DNA of 43,583 bases from Gemmatimonadota bacterium (GCA_003222155.1 QHUU01000070.1:1-43583), one strand, 5' to 3'; positions 1 through 9,133 are shown, counted from the first letter of the stretch. The notes: a model not told the origin generated them from the sequence alone. Numbers and translations: made by a program.

Positions 1-432
1 CGGCCGGCAGGGGTGGGCCACCTGCAGCACCTCGAGGCGCACGAGCTCCCGGCCGTCGGGCGCGAGCAGCGCGACGACCGGCTCGAGATCCTCGATCGCG
101 ATGCGCCCGATGGTCTCGACGATGATGTTCTCCCCGGCGCAGCCGAGCGTGATGCGGTCGCCGAAGCGCTCGCGCATCGACGCGTAGTGCGACGTGAAGC
201 CGAGCGACACGCCGTGCACGCCGTCTTCGTTCTTCGTCCAGGGATGGGCGCGGTGGTGCACGTCCACGAGCCAGGCTCCGCCCGCGCCCTCTCCTAGCAC
301 GCCGTCCGGCCCGACTGCGACGCGGTCGACCGCGAACAGCGGGGCAGGGTCGTAGGTGCGCCGGGGCTTTTCACCGGTCTTCAGCGAGGAGCGCTGGATC
401 TGGAGGCGGACGATGCGGCCGAGGTCTCGCAT
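1..432 (-). CDS. MOSC-domain-like protein, 3' end missing
   Basis: The minus-strand frame is open from an ATG at 432 to the window edge, giving 144 residues with no stop, so the C-terminus lies outside. The segment around residues 99-107 reads LGCAGENII and is followed by a beta-rich stretch ending in a Cys-Arg-Pro (VAHPCRP, last visible residues). That GENI...PC layout is typical of MOSC domains, the sulfur-carrier domain of molybdenum cofactor sulfurases and YiiM-like proteins, where the cysteine is the functional residue. The family call comes from these motifs only. It is transcribed away from the zinc-ribbon gene at 478, so the 45 bp between them should hold two divergent promoters. Substrate is unknown. 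A plus-strand frame over the same bases was judged a shadow. Confidence 0.6.
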   Translation of the reverse strand, partial: MRDLGRIVRLQIQRSSLKTGEKPRRTYDPAPLFAVDRVAVGPDGVLGEGAGGAWLVDVHHRAHPWTKNEDGVHGVSLGFTSHYASMRERFGDRITLGCAGENIIVETIGRIAIEDLEPVVALLAPDGRELVRLEVLQVAHPCRP

Positions 433-477
433 AACGGAATCTAGCAAAACGTAGTATCATGTGGGTCGCCAACGCCC

Positions 478-849
478 ATGAGAATCACGCTCGGCTGGGC
501 CCGCTGTGCCGACAACGTGGCGGATATACTCCGTCGCGGTGCGTGGTACCCGATCGTCGAGGAGTCGCCGGACGGGCAGGTCGTCGTGGAGGTGCGGCAG
601 CAGCGCGTGCGGCTCGCGCGCGCGGACGTGACGGTGCGGGCCGAGCCGCCGGATCACTGGAGCGTCGTGGCCCGCACCGGCGTGCTGCGGCCCACCCTGG
701 GCGGGGGAGGGCGGGGGAGCGACGTGCTGACCACCTACTCGGTCTGCCCGTTGTGCCACTATCGCCAGGATTTCGCCGGCAAGCCCGCTACCCTCAAATG
801 CGTCCGCTGCGGCGCGACGTCGCCGGTGGACTGGAGCGAGACCTGTTAG
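478..849 (+). CDS. Small C-terminal zinc-ribbon protein of unknown function
   Basis: This 123-residue protein was not recognised as a named family. Its N-terminal two thirds (residues 1-80) are a mixed alpha/beta stretch opening MRITLGWARCADN, with a run of Gly and Arg near residues 74-81 encoded by a G-rich 10-bp repeat. The C-terminus holds two CxxC-type pairs, CPLC near residue 89 and CVRC near residue 106, spaced like a rubredoxin-type zinc ribbon. It is therefore likely a soluble metal-binding protein, perhaps a nucleic-acid or protein adaptor. The ATG at 478 has no clear Shine-Dalgarno sequence. An alternative ATG at 459 belongs to a different, Arg-rich frame that lacks the cysteine motifs and was rejected. 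Confidence 0.6.
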   Translation: MRITLGWARCADNVADILRRGAWYPIVEESPDGQVVVEVRQQRVRLARADVTVRAEPPDHWSVVARTGVLRPTLGGGGRGSDVLTTYSVCPLCHYRQDFAGKPATLKCVRCGATSPVDWSETC

Positions 850-850
850 G

Positions 851-996
851 CGCTGCACGTCACACCTTGCACGTTGCACGAAACTGCAGGCTCCTTTTGC
901 GTGGGGAGACATAGTTAGTATATTAACCGTCAATATGTTAACTACTACCGCGCGTGCGAGGCATCACCTGCAACGTGCAACTTGTAACGTGTAACG
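851..996. repeat. Inverted pair of 7-bp-unit arrays flanking the marR operator
   Basis: The left arm (851-880) and right arm (967-996) are inverted copies of about 30 bp. Each is built from four degenerate 7-bp units of the type TGCAACG. The right arm reads TGCAACG, TGCAACT, TGTAACG, TGTAACG from 969. The arms are separated by 86 bp and enclose the AT-rich palindrome at 912-944, so the three elements are nested almost concentrically. The role is unknown; a long-range hairpin in DNA or RNA is possible. Confidence 0.65.
912..944. promoter_or_regulatory. AT-rich palindrome, probable MarR-family operator
   Basis: The two 13-bp half-sites (912-924 and 932-944) match at 11 of 13 positions in inverted orientation, around a 7-bp centre: TAGTTAGTATATT and AATATGTTAACTA. 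It is strikingly AT-rich for this genome and lies 58 bp before the marR start at 1003. MarR regulators commonly bind such palindromes and repress their own gene, so autoregulation is the simplest inference. It probably overlaps the promoter, although no confident -35/-10 pair was assigned. Confidence 0.6.
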
Positions 997-1002
997 CACC
1001 TC

Positions 1003-1464
1003 ATGCCCGACCGCTCCGCCCTCGCCCTGCAGCTCACCGACGCCATCCGCATGGCGCGGGCTGCCGTGGAGCACGCCGGCGACCGGGCGTTCCGCGCGTA
1101 CGGCCTGTCGCACCGGGCGCATGCCGTGCTCTCGGCGGTGGACCTGGGCGGCCCCGACGGGGCACGCCCCAAGGAGGTCGCCGCCCAGCTGGACGTCTCC
1201 CGCGCCGCCGCTACCACGTTCATCCAGCGGCTCGAGACGAAGGGGCTGGTGGAGACCACGCCCGACCCGGAAGACGACCGCGGCGTGCGCGTAACGCTGA
1301 CGCGCCGCGGTCTCGAGGTGCTGCTGCGCGCCAGCCAGCTGGAGCGCCGCCTCGCCGCCCGCGCCATCGAGGGACTCCCCGCCTCGAGCATCGCACGCGC
1401 GGTGCACCTGCTCCAGGAGTTCAAGCAGCGGCTGGAGGAGAAGCAGATCGGCGTGGTGCGCTAG
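1003..1464 (+). CDS. MarR-family transcriptional regulator
   Basis: The protein has 153 residues, the usual MarR length. A helical N-terminus for dimerisation is followed by a winged helix-turn-helix: the stretch PKEVAAQLDVSRAAATTFIQRLE (split here as PKEVAAQLDVSR and AAATTFIQRLE, about residues 56-78) is the DNA-recognition part. The wing, KGLVETTPDPEDDRGVRV, keeps the Asp-Asp-Arg signature of the family. A long C-terminal helix pair closes the dimer interface. Such proteins act as dimers on palindromic operators and release on binding phenolic or oxidising ligands. The strong palindrome just upstream suggests it controls its own transcription. No obvious target operon is adjacent: the next gene, cobB, starts 215 bp downstream behind its own hairpin. 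The ligand is unknown. Confidence 0.85.
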   Translation: MPDRSALALQLTDAIRMARAAVEHAGDRAFRAYGLSHRAHAVLSAVDLGGPDGARPKEVAAQLDVSRAAATTFIQRLETKGLVETTPDPEDDRGVRVTLTRRGLEVLLRASQLERRLAARAIEGLPASSIARAVHLLQEFKQRLEEKQIGVVR

Positions 1465-1471
1465 CGGCGGG

Positions 1472-1579
1472 GGTTACCAATGTGGGTATTTTTATGCACG
1501 ACGCCGCGGCCCAGCACTACCGTCGATCACATGCGAGACAGCACTTGAGGTCTGTCCTCTATTTCACCGCTTGGTAACC
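1472..1579. repeat. Short inverted repeat in the marR-cobB gap
   Basis: A perfect 9-bp inverted repeat, GGTTACCAA at 1472-1480 and TTGGTAACC at 1571-1579, bounds about 90 bp of lower-GC sequence. No convincing gene, RNA or transposase fragment was found inside. It could be a chance match, a paired regulatory site or the remnant ends of a tiny mobile element. Confidence 0.35.
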
Positions 1580-1645
1580 AGTTATCCCGCGCCGCGCCAC
1601 GCTCGCGAGGCGCGTGTCGGGCGCGTCCCCTGCGCTGCTCTGCCC

Positions 1646-1694
1646 GTCAAGTTTTCCACAGCGGGCTGGCGATCCCGCAATGTTGAAAACTGAC
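1646..1694 (+). promoter_or_regulatory. Stem-loop covering the cobB start codon
   Basis: Sequence 1646-1665 (GTCAAGTTTTCCACAGCGGG) pairs with 1674-1694, which contains CCCGC and GAAAACTGAC, leaving a loop of about 8 nt. The ATG at 1680 sits inside the downstream arm. If transcribed, the hairpin would hide the start codon and could limit translation. No strong Shine-Dalgarno sequence is visible before that ATG, and an alternative in-frame ATG exists at 1614. Confidence 0.45.
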
Positions 1695-2459
1695 GAGGCG
1701 ACCACGCAGGCGGCGGTCCGCGCGTTGCGAGCCGCCCGGTGCGTGGTCGTGGCGACCGGCGCGGGCATGTCCCAGGACAGCGGCATCCCCACATTTCGGG
1801 ACGCGCTCACCGGCCTGTGGGCGCGCTACGACCCCGACGAGCTCGCGACCGAAGCGGCCTTTCGTCGCAATCCCGCCCGGGTGTTCGGGTGGTACCTGTG
1901 GCGTCGCCGCCTGGTCCGAGCGGCCGTGCCGCACGCCGGCTATCATGCCCTGGTGGCGTTGGAGCGGATCGTTCCCGAGCTTGTCGTCGTGACGCAGAAC
2001 GTGGACGGGCTGCACCGGCGCGTGGGACAGAGCCGGGTGGTCGAGCTTCACGGCTCGCTGGAGCGGTTCTCCTGCCTGGCGGCGCGACACCCCTTCCCGC
2101 CGGACCAAGTGGCGACGCCGGACTCGGAGGGCGAGTGCGAGCCGCCGCGCTGCCACCGCTGCGGAGCGCTGGTGCGGCCCGACGTCGTGTGGTTCGGTGA
2201 GACGCTGCCCCAGGACGCCACCGCGGCGGCGTGGGACTGGAGCACGCGCTGCGACGCGATGCTCGTGGTGGGGACGTCGGGACTGGTGCAGCCGGCGGCG
2301 CAGCTGCCGCTCGTCGCGCGCGGGGCGGGGGCGGTGGTGATCGAGGTCAATCCCGAGCCCACGGAAATCTCCGCCGCCGCGCATATCACCTGCCGCGGGC
2401 CCGCCGGCGCCGTACTGCCGGCGGTGCTCGCGGCGCTCACGGAAAGGGAACGACCCTGA
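1680..2459 (+). CDS. cobB: NAD-dependent protein deacylase, SIR2 family
   Basis: The 259-residue product removes acyl groups from lysines using NAD+, releasing nicotinamide and O-acyl-ADP-ribose. Visible motifs are GAGMSQDSGIPTFRD (about residues 27-41), TQNVDGLH (105-112) and the catalytic histidine in VELHGSL (His124). Tyr72 and Arg75 in WYLWRRR match the Tyr-x-x-Arg pair that lets SIRT5/CobB-type enzymes bind succinyl or malonyl lysine. The zinc site looks irregular: after Cys132 the usual partner cysteine is missing, while CHRC follows later. The ATG at 1680 was chosen because homology begins just after it; an upstream ATG at 1614 adds 22 unrelated residues. The stop overlaps the proposed start of pyk, so the two are probably co-translated. 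Coupling of a deacylase to glycolysis is an inference. Confidence 0.9.
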   Translation: MLKTDEATTQAAVRALRAARCVVVATGAGMSQDSGIPTFRDALTGLWARYDPDELATEAAFRRNPARVFGWYLWRRRLVRAAVPHAGYHALVALERIVPELVVVTQNVDGLHRRVGQSRVVELHGSLERFSCLAARHPFPPDQVATPDSEGECEPPRCHRCGALVRPDVVWFGETLPQDATAAAWDWSTRCDAMLVVGTSGLVQPAAQLPLVARGAGAVVIEVNPEPTEISAAAHITCRGPAGAVLPAVLAALTERERP

Positions 2460-3871
2460 TTCGCCGCACCAAGATCGTCGCCACGCTGGGACCGGCCACC
2501 GGGAAACCCGAGCAGATCGCCGGGCTCATCGACGCCGGGGTGAACGTGATCCGCGTGAACGCATCGCACGGAACGCCGGAGCTGCGGGCGGGGTGGGTGG
2601 CCGCCGTGCGCCAGGCGGCGGACGCAGCGGGCGTGCCCGTCGCCGTGCTGTGGGATCTGCAGGGCCCGCGCATCCGCGTGGGAAAGCTGGCCGAGCCTCG
2701 CGATCTCCGGCCTGGAGAAACGGTCGTGTTCGCACCAGAGGAGGTCGCCCGCGCCGACGAGCTGCCGACGACCTATGCCGATCTGGCGACCGACGTCCGC
2801 CCGGGGGCCCGCATCCTGCTCGACGACGGGCTGCTCTCCGTCGAGGTCACACGGATCACTCCGCCGCGGGTCGAAGGCCGCGTCGAAGACGGCGGGACGC
2901 TCACCTCCAACAAGGGGATGAATCTTCCCGGCTTGCACGTGTCCGCTCCCGCGCTCACGGAGAAGGACCGGGAGGACGCGGCCCACGCGGCGTCCGTGGG
3001 CGCGGACTACCTCGCCCTGTCCTTCGTGCGCCGGGCGGAAGACCTGGCGGAGCTGCGCGCGCTCGTGCCGCCGGAGACCAAACTGGTCGCGAAGATCGAG
3101 AAGGCGACCGCCCTCGACGACCTGCCGCGCATTCTCGCCGCGTCCGATGCCGTCATGGTGGCCCGCGGCGATCTCGGCGTCGAGCTGCCGTTCGAAGAAG
3201 TGCCCGTGGTGCAGAAGCGCCTGATTCGCGAAGCGAACCGCCACGGCAAGCCGGTCATCACGGCGACCCAGATGCTCGAGTCGATGGTGCATAACCCGCG
3301 TCCCACGCGGGCCGAGGCCTCCGACGTGGCCAACGCGATCCTGGACGGCACCGACGCCGTCATGCTCTCGGCCGAAACCGCCGTGGGCGCGCACCCGCTC
3401 GAGGCCGTGCGCGCGATGGACCGAATCATCAAGGAGATGGAGCGCCACGGCCCCGCTGCGGGCGTGGGGACGGGGCGCGACGAGCGCCGCGCGACGCCGG
3501 GAGCGACGGTCTCGGTGGAAGATGCGATCGCGCTCGGCACGAGCGCGGTGGCGCGGATGCTGCAGACCCCCCTCATCGTGACCCTCACCAAGGGCGGCTT
3601 CACGGCACGCAAGGTGGCCGCGCTGCGCGCGCCGGTGCCGATCCTCGCCGTGACGACCGAGGCGGCGACCTACCGTCAGCTCGCGCTGGTGTGGGGCGTG
3701 ATGCCGGTGCTGGTGGACCGTGTGCCGGGCTACGACGCCATGCTCGCCGTGGTGCGCGATCTGCTGCTGAAGCGCGGCTACGCGCACGCCGGCGATCGCA
3801 TCGTGATGACGGCGGGCGTGCCCTGGGAGGTCTCCGGAGCCACGAACCTGCTCAAGGTCGAGGTCGTGTGA
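2456..3871 (+). CDS. pyk: Pyruvate kinase, probable CTG start
   Basis: The enzyme converts phosphoenolpyruvate and ADP to pyruvate and ATP in the last step of glycolysis. From 2456 it has 471 residues, the normal size, and begins directly with RRTKIVATLGPAT. Visible active-site parts are VNASHG (34-39), the catalytic lysine in AKIEKA (Lys213), MVARGDLGVELP (234-245) and TATQMLESM (269-277). The C-terminal regulatory domain is complete. No ATG, GTG or TTG lies near this point in frame; the nearest ATG is at 2231, deep inside cobB. CTG at 2456 overlaps the cobB TGA as CTGA and follows GGAAAGGGAA at 2441-2450 at good spacing, so it is the best start; ATT at 2459 is an alternative. Translational coupling to cobB is likely. 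Confidence 0.92.
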   Translation: MIRRTKIVATLGPATGKPEQIAGLIDAGVNVIRVNASHGTPELRAGWVAAVRQAADAAGVPVAVLWDLQGPRIRVGKLAEPRDLRPGETVVFAPEEVARADELPTTYADLATDVRPGARILLDDGLLSVEVTRITPPRVEGRVEDGGTLTSNKGMNLPGLHVSAPALTEKDREDAAHAASVGADYLALSFVRRAEDLAELRALVPPETKLVAKIEKATALDDLPRILAASDAVMVARGDLGVELPFEEVPVVQKRLIREANRHGKPVITATQMLESMVHNPRPTRAEASDVANAILDGTDAVMLSAETAVGAHPLEAVRAMDRIIKEMERHGPAAGVGTGRDERRATPGATVSVEDAIALGTSAVARMLQTPLIVTLTKGGFTARKVAALRAPVPILAVTTEAATYRQLALVWGVMPVLVDRVPGYDAMLAVVRDLLLKRGYAHAGDRIVMTAGVPWEVSGATNLLKVEVV

Positions 3872-3872
3872 C

Positions 3873-4652
3873 GTGAGGCTCGTGTTCCTGGGGACGGGGA
3901 CGTCGTACGGGGTGCCGCAAATCGGGTGTGCGTGCCGCACCTGCACGTCCGCCGATGCGCGCGACCGGCGCACGCGCAGCGCCGCACTGATCGAGTCGGT
4001 GGGCCGGCGAGTGCTCGTCGACACCCCGCCCGAACTTCGGTTGCAGCTCGTGGCCGCCGGCGTCGGCACCGTGGACGCGGTGCTCTTCACCCACGCCCAC
4101 GCGGATCACGTGCACGGCATCGACGATCTGCGGGCCATCTCCGTGCGTCAGGGGGCGGCGCTCGACGTGTACGGGGCGGCGGGTACGCTCTCCGAGCTGG
4201 AGCGCCGATTCCCGTACATCTTCGACCACACGCCGCCGCAGCCGGGCACGAGCAAGCCCCAGCTCGCCGCGCACGTGCTCGAGCCCGACTGCGAAACGGG
4301 GATCGCCGGGATGGCGGTGCGGGCGGTGCCGCTGCCCCACGGCCGCGACACCGTGCTCGGCTTTCGGGTGGGGTCGATCGCCTATCTCACGGATGCGAAG
4401 GCGGTGCCCGAGGCGGCGCGCGCGCGGCTCGCGGGTCTCGAGGTCCTGGTGCTGAACGCGCTGCTCCCCCGACCGCACCCGCTGCACCTCTCGATTCCGG
4501 AGGCCGTCGCGGCCGCGCAGCAAATCGGCGCGCGCCGCACGTTCCTCACGCATCTGACGCACGACACGCCGCACGCCGAGCTCGCGGCGCGCCTCCCTCC
4601 CGGCATCGCGCCGGCGTACGATGGACTGGTTGTCGAAGTGGGCGCGGGGTAG
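3873..4652 (+). CDS. MBL-fold metal-dependent phosphodiesterase, PhnP-like
   Basis: The 259-residue protein starts at a GTG one base after the pyk stop. Its N-terminus, FLGTGTSYGVPQIGCACRTC (about residues 5-24), carries the Cys cluster (Cys19, Cys21, Cys24) seen in PhnP-type phosphoribosyl cyclic phosphodiesterases, where it binds a structural zinc. The metal-binding HAHADH motif lies near residues 73-78, and further histidines (LPHGRD and HLTHDT) complete the two-metal centre. The family cleaves cyclic phosphates or related phosphodiesters; the substrate here is not known, and no phosphonate genes are nearby. Tight spacing suggests it belongs to the cobB-pyk operon. A role in repairing a cyclic-phosphate by-product is speculative. 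Confidence 0.8.
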   Translation: MRLVFLGTGTSYGVPQIGCACRTCTSADARDRRTRSAALIESVGRRVLVDTPPELRLQLVAAGVGTVDAVLFTHAHADHVHGIDDLRAISVRQGAALDVYGAAGTLSELERRFPYIFDHTPPQPGTSKPQLAAHVLEPDCETGIAGMAVRAVPLPHGRDTVLGFRVGSIAYLTDAKAVPEAARARLAGLEVLVLNALLPRPHPLHLSIPEAVAAAQQIGARRTFLTHLTHDTPHAELAARLPPGIAPAYDGLVVEVGAG

Positions 4653-4667
4653 GGCGGATTTCCGGTC

Positions 4668-4689
4668 ACCCCGGGCTTGCGCCCGGGGT
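4668..4689. repeat. REP-like palindrome, copy 1
   Basis: A perfect 9-bp stem, ACCCCGGGC and GCCCGGGGT, closes a TTGC loop. It lies 16 bp after the metallohydrolase stop. No T-run follows, so it is not a standard intrinsic terminator. The same palindrome occurs twice more at 16921-16990. Confidence 0.75.
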
Positions 4690-4728
4690 CGGTGAAAGAG
4701 ATAGATTCGACGGCAGGAGGGAGGTCTC

Positions 4729-6108
4729 ATGTCGAACGCTTCACCTGAGGCGGTGCTGCGACGGTTCGAGAGTCCCGCCGTGCGCCAGAGCGCGGCGATG
4801 GACGAGCTGGTGCGCCAGGCGGTGTTCGGGCCGGCCGCGGAGCGTGAGGAGGCGCGCTGGCTGATCTGGGAGATCGGGCAGCATGCCGGCGTGCGGCCGG
4901 CGTCGATCCACGAGTTGTACATGGCGCGGGGCCGGGGCGAGGTAGCGGCGTTCACCACGCCCGCGATGAACATCCGGGTGCTCGCGTACGATTCCGCGCG
5001 CGCCGTGTTCCGCGCGGCGAACCGGCTCGACGTGGGCGCCCTCATCTGCGAAATCGCCCGTTCGGAGATCGGCTACACGGAGCAGCGCCCCGCCGAGTAC
5101 GTGGCCGTGATGACCGCCGCGGCGCTGCGCGAAGGCTTCACCGGGCCGTTGTTCATCCAGGGCGACCACGTGCAGGTGAACGCCAAGAAGTACGCCGCCG
5201 ACCCGGAGGCCGAGCTCCAGGCGCTGCGCACCCTCATCGAGGAAGAGCTGCACGCGGGGTTCTACAACATCGACATCGATACGTCGACGCTCGTGGACCT
5301 GTCGCAGGCCACGCTCCCCGAGCAGCAGCGCGTCAATTACGAGCGCGCCGCCGAGCTGACCAGGTTCATCCGCGATCGCGAGCCCGAAGGCGTGACCGTG
5401 TCGGTGGGCGCGGAGATCGGCGAGGTGGGCGGCAAGAACTCGGACGTGCACGAGCTGAAGGCGTTCATGGACGGCTACGTCCAGACGCTGCGGCGCCTGG
5501 GCAAGTACACGGGCATCAGCAAGATCTCCGTCCAGACGGGCACGAGCCACGGCGGCGTGGTGCTGCCCGACGGAACCATCGCCAAAGTGCAGCTCGACCT
5601 CGACGCGCTGAAAGCGTTGTCCCGCGACGCGCGCGCCACGTACGGCCTGGGTGGGGCGGTGCAGCACGGGGCCTCCACGCTCCCGCCCGATGCCTTCGGC
5701 AACTTTCCCAAGTGCGAGGCGATCGAGATTCACCTCGCGACCAACTTTCAGAACATCGTGTTCGACCACCCCAAGCTGCCCGCGGGGCTGCGGCGCGAGC
5801 TGCAGGAGTGGGTGAAGGCCGAGTGCAAAGACGAGTGGAAGAAGGGCGACACGGAGGAGCAGTTCTACTACAAGAGCCGCAAGAAGGCGATCGGTCCGTT
5901 CAAACGGCGCCTGTGGGACCTGCCGGGCGATGTCCGGGCGGCCATCGCCGCCGACCTCGAGAAGACGTTCGCCTTCCTGTTCGAGCAGCTGCGCGTGACC
6001 GAGACGCGTGCCGTCACCGATCGGTTCGTGCGGCCGCCGCTGCAGTCGCACGCGCAGCCGCGCCCGGTCGCGGTGGCGGCCCCCGACGACCTGGAGGCGG
6101 GCGAGTGA
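4729..6108 (+). CDS. Class II (metal-dependent) ketose-bisphosphate aldolase-like protein
   Basis: A strong Shine-Dalgarno run, GGAGGGAGG, precedes the ATG. The product has 459 residues, far longer than the usual 285-360 for class II aldolases. The zinc and substrate ligands of that family are in order: His147 in QGDHVQV, Glu229 in GAEIGEVGG, His274 in GTSHGG and His313 in VQHGAS, with FYNIDIDTS (178-186) in the barrel. Family members cleave fructose- or tagatose-1,6-bisphosphate to dihydroxyacetone phosphate and glyceraldehyde 3-phosphate. Extra sequence sits at the N-terminus (about 1-75) and in a Lys/Glu-rich C-terminal region (350-459). Its nearness to pyk fits central sugar metabolism. 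It may be a divergent subfamily with another substrate, so no gene symbol is given. Confidence 0.72.
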   Translation: MSNASPEAVLRRFESPAVRQSAAMDELVRQAVFGPAAEREEARWLIWEIGQHAGVRPASIHELYMARGRGEVAAFTTPAMNIRVLAYDSARAVFRAANRLDVGALICEIARSEIGYTEQRPAEYVAVMTAAALREGFTGPLFIQGDHVQVNAKKYAADPEAELQALRTLIEEELHAGFYNIDIDTSTLVDLSQATLPEQQRVNYERAAELTRFIRDREPEGVTVSVGAEIGEVGGKNSDVHELKAFMDGYVQTLRRLGKYTGISKISVQTGTSHGGVVLPDGTIAKVQLDLDALKALSRDARATYGLGGAVQHGASTLPPDAFGNFPKCEAIEIHLATNFQNIVFDHPKLPAGLRRELQEWVKAECKDEWKKGDTEEQFYYKSRKKAIGPFKRRLWDLPGDVRAAIAADLEKTFAFLFEQLRVTETRAVTDRFVRPPLQSHAQPRPVAVAAPDDLEAGE

Positions 6109-6407
6109 GCGAGCAGAGCACGGGATTCGGGCCGTTCCTGTTCGGCGTGGTGATCGGGGCGTCGCTGGGATTCCTGTTCGCTCCCGAGGCCGGCGCGGCG
6201 TCGCGCACCAAGCTGGCGCGCCGCGTGCGCGAGCTCGCGGCCGAAAAAATCGACGAGCTGGGCGAGCTCGTCGGCTCGGAAGACACCGAGGAGGGCGCGC
6301 CGACGGCCCGCGCGGCGCTGACGCGCCGGCTGACCGACGCCAAGCGCCGCCGCCGCGTGGCCCGGCGGGGCGGCGGCGTCGAGGAGGAGGACGAGCCCGT
6401 CGCGTGA
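6105..6407 (+). CDS. YtxH-like small membrane protein
   Basis: GTG at 6105 overlaps the aldolase stop as GTGA and gives 100 residues, MSEQSTGFGPFLFG onward. A single hydrophobic segment at residues 9-28 contains GVVIGASLGFLFAPEAG, the signature of YtxH-type proteins: one membrane helix, an APxxG turn, then a soluble charged helix. The rest is an amphipathic, Arg- and Glu-rich tail likely to form a coiled coil in the cytoplasm. YtxH proteins are linked to stress responses in Bacillus, but their biochemical role is unsettled. It also overlaps the next gene by 4 nt, so the three genes form one transcription unit. Confidence 0.7.
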   Translation: MSEQSTGFGPFLFGVVIGASLGFLFAPEAGAASRTKLARRVRELAAEKIDELGELVGSEDTEEGAPTARAALTRRLTDAKRRRRVARRGGGVEEEDEPVA

Positions 6408-7294
6408 AGGCCCAGGGCGGCTGGCACCGGTCGCCGACCGGAGTCGTGCGCCGCACCCTGGAGGCGGCCTTCGAGGACAACATTCCCTTTCTCGCCGGCG
6501 CCCTGTCGTTCGATCTGCTGCTCACCATCATCCCGTTCGTCGCAGTGCTGCTCGCCATGGTCGGGTATCTGGTGGAGCACCAGGTCACCACCCAACAGGT
6601 GGACCTGCACGAGCTCCTGGCCCGCCTGCTCCCCACCACGCTGGGCGGCGGCACCGATGCCGCGTTCGCGCAGGTGGAAGCCGCCCTGGCAGGCGTCATG
6701 CGCCACCGCGTGCGCATCACCGCCGTCGCGCTCCCGTTGTTCGTGTGGTTCTCCACCCGCCTGTTCGGCGGATTGCGCGCCGCCTTGAACGAGGTCTTCG
6801 ACACCGACGAGCGGCGCCCCTGGCCCATGGCCAAGCTGCTCGACCTCGCCATGGTGCTGTGCACCGGGGCGCTGCTGGTGCTGAGCAGCGTGCTCACCGC
6901 CTGGGAGGCGCGCAACGCGAGCAGCGTGACCCGCAGCTTCGTCCTCGACTGGCTGTGGCGCTTCGGCCTGGAGACGACGGCGTTCGCCCTTGGCGTCCTG
7001 CTGTTCTTCCTGATTTTCAAGCTCATGCCCAGCCGGCGCATCGACTGGCGCACCGCGCTCGTGGCCGCGGTGTTCTGCTCGCTCGGCTTCGAGGTCGCGA
7101 AGCGGCTGTACGCGCTGTACGTGACCCGCTTTGCGACCCTGGATCGCGTGGCGTCGGATGCGAACGTGGTCGCCCTGCTCCTGTTCCTGCTGTGGGTGTA
7201 CTACACAGCCTACTTGTTTCTGCTGGGCGGCGAGGTGGCGGAGACCTACGATCTGATCCGGATGCGACGTTCCCAGCGGGTGCAACTTGGCTAA
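6404..7294 (+). CDS. YihY/BrkB family inner-membrane protein
   Basis: GTG at 6404 overlaps the preceding stop as GTGA, giving 296 residues. Several hydrophobic segments are visible, including IIPFVAVLLAMVGYLV, ITAVALPLFVWFSTRLFGG, LLDLAMVLCTGALLVL and NVVALLLFLLWVYYTAYLFL, consistent with the six helices of this family. The conserved N-terminal AGALSFDLLLTIIPF and the C-terminal LLLFLLWVYYTAYLFLLGGEV match YihY, once misnamed RNase BN. Function is uncertain: proposals for the family include small-molecule export and envelope maintenance. A 9-bp-unit hairpin follows 6 bp after the stop, so the operon may end here. Confidence 0.85.
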   Translation: MKAQGGWHRSPTGVVRRTLEAAFEDNIPFLAGALSFDLLLTIIPFVAVLLAMVGYLVEHQVTTQQVDLHELLARLLPTTLGGGTDAAFAQVEAALAGVMRHRVRITAVALPLFVWFSTRLFGGLRAALNEVFDTDERRPWPMAKLLDLAMVLCTGALLVLSSVLTAWEARNASSVTRSFVLDWLWRFGLETTAFALGVLLFFLIFKLMPSRRIDWRTALVAAVFCSLGFEVAKRLYALYVTRFATLDRVASDANVVALLLFLLWVYYTAYLFLLGGEVAETYDLIRMRRSQRVQLG

Positions 7295-7300
7295 GAGCAG

Positions 7301-7392
7301 GTTGGGGAGGTTGTGGAGGTTCTGGAGGTTGGGGAGGTCACGTAAGCGGGGCAACCTCCCCAACCTCCACAACCTCCAGAGCCTCCACCAAC
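7301..7392. repeat. Inverted 9-bp-unit arrays, long hairpin
   Basis: The left arm (7301-7338) consists of four GTTGNGGAG-type 9-bp units; the right arm (7352-7392) holds the inverted units with few mismatches. The loop is about 13 nt. RNA from this region would form a stem of roughly 30-38 bp between yihY and the JAMM-domain gene. No T-run follows. The same unit recurs in frame within the symporter gene at 22559-22603. Confidence 0.8.
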
Positions 7393-7408
7393 GTCTTATC
7401 TTCTGCGC

Positions 7409-9117
<1,709 letters not shown>

Positions 9118-9133
<16 letters not shown>

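Noticed and set aside
459-914. Alternative 151-codon frame overlapping the zinc-ribbon gene
   Set aside because: Arg-rich composition and no motif; the 478-849 frame carries paired cysteines.
2048-4090. A 680-codon minus-strand frame over cobB and pyk
   Set aside because: It is a shadow of two well-recognised enzymes and shows no domain of its own.
4668-4689. Intrinsic terminator after the metallohydrolase
   Set aside because: The stem is strong but no T-run follows, and the same palindrome recurs as a repeat elsewhere.
7301-7392. CRISPR array
   Set aside because: The 9-bp units are contiguous, with no spacers of regular length, and no cas gene is near.
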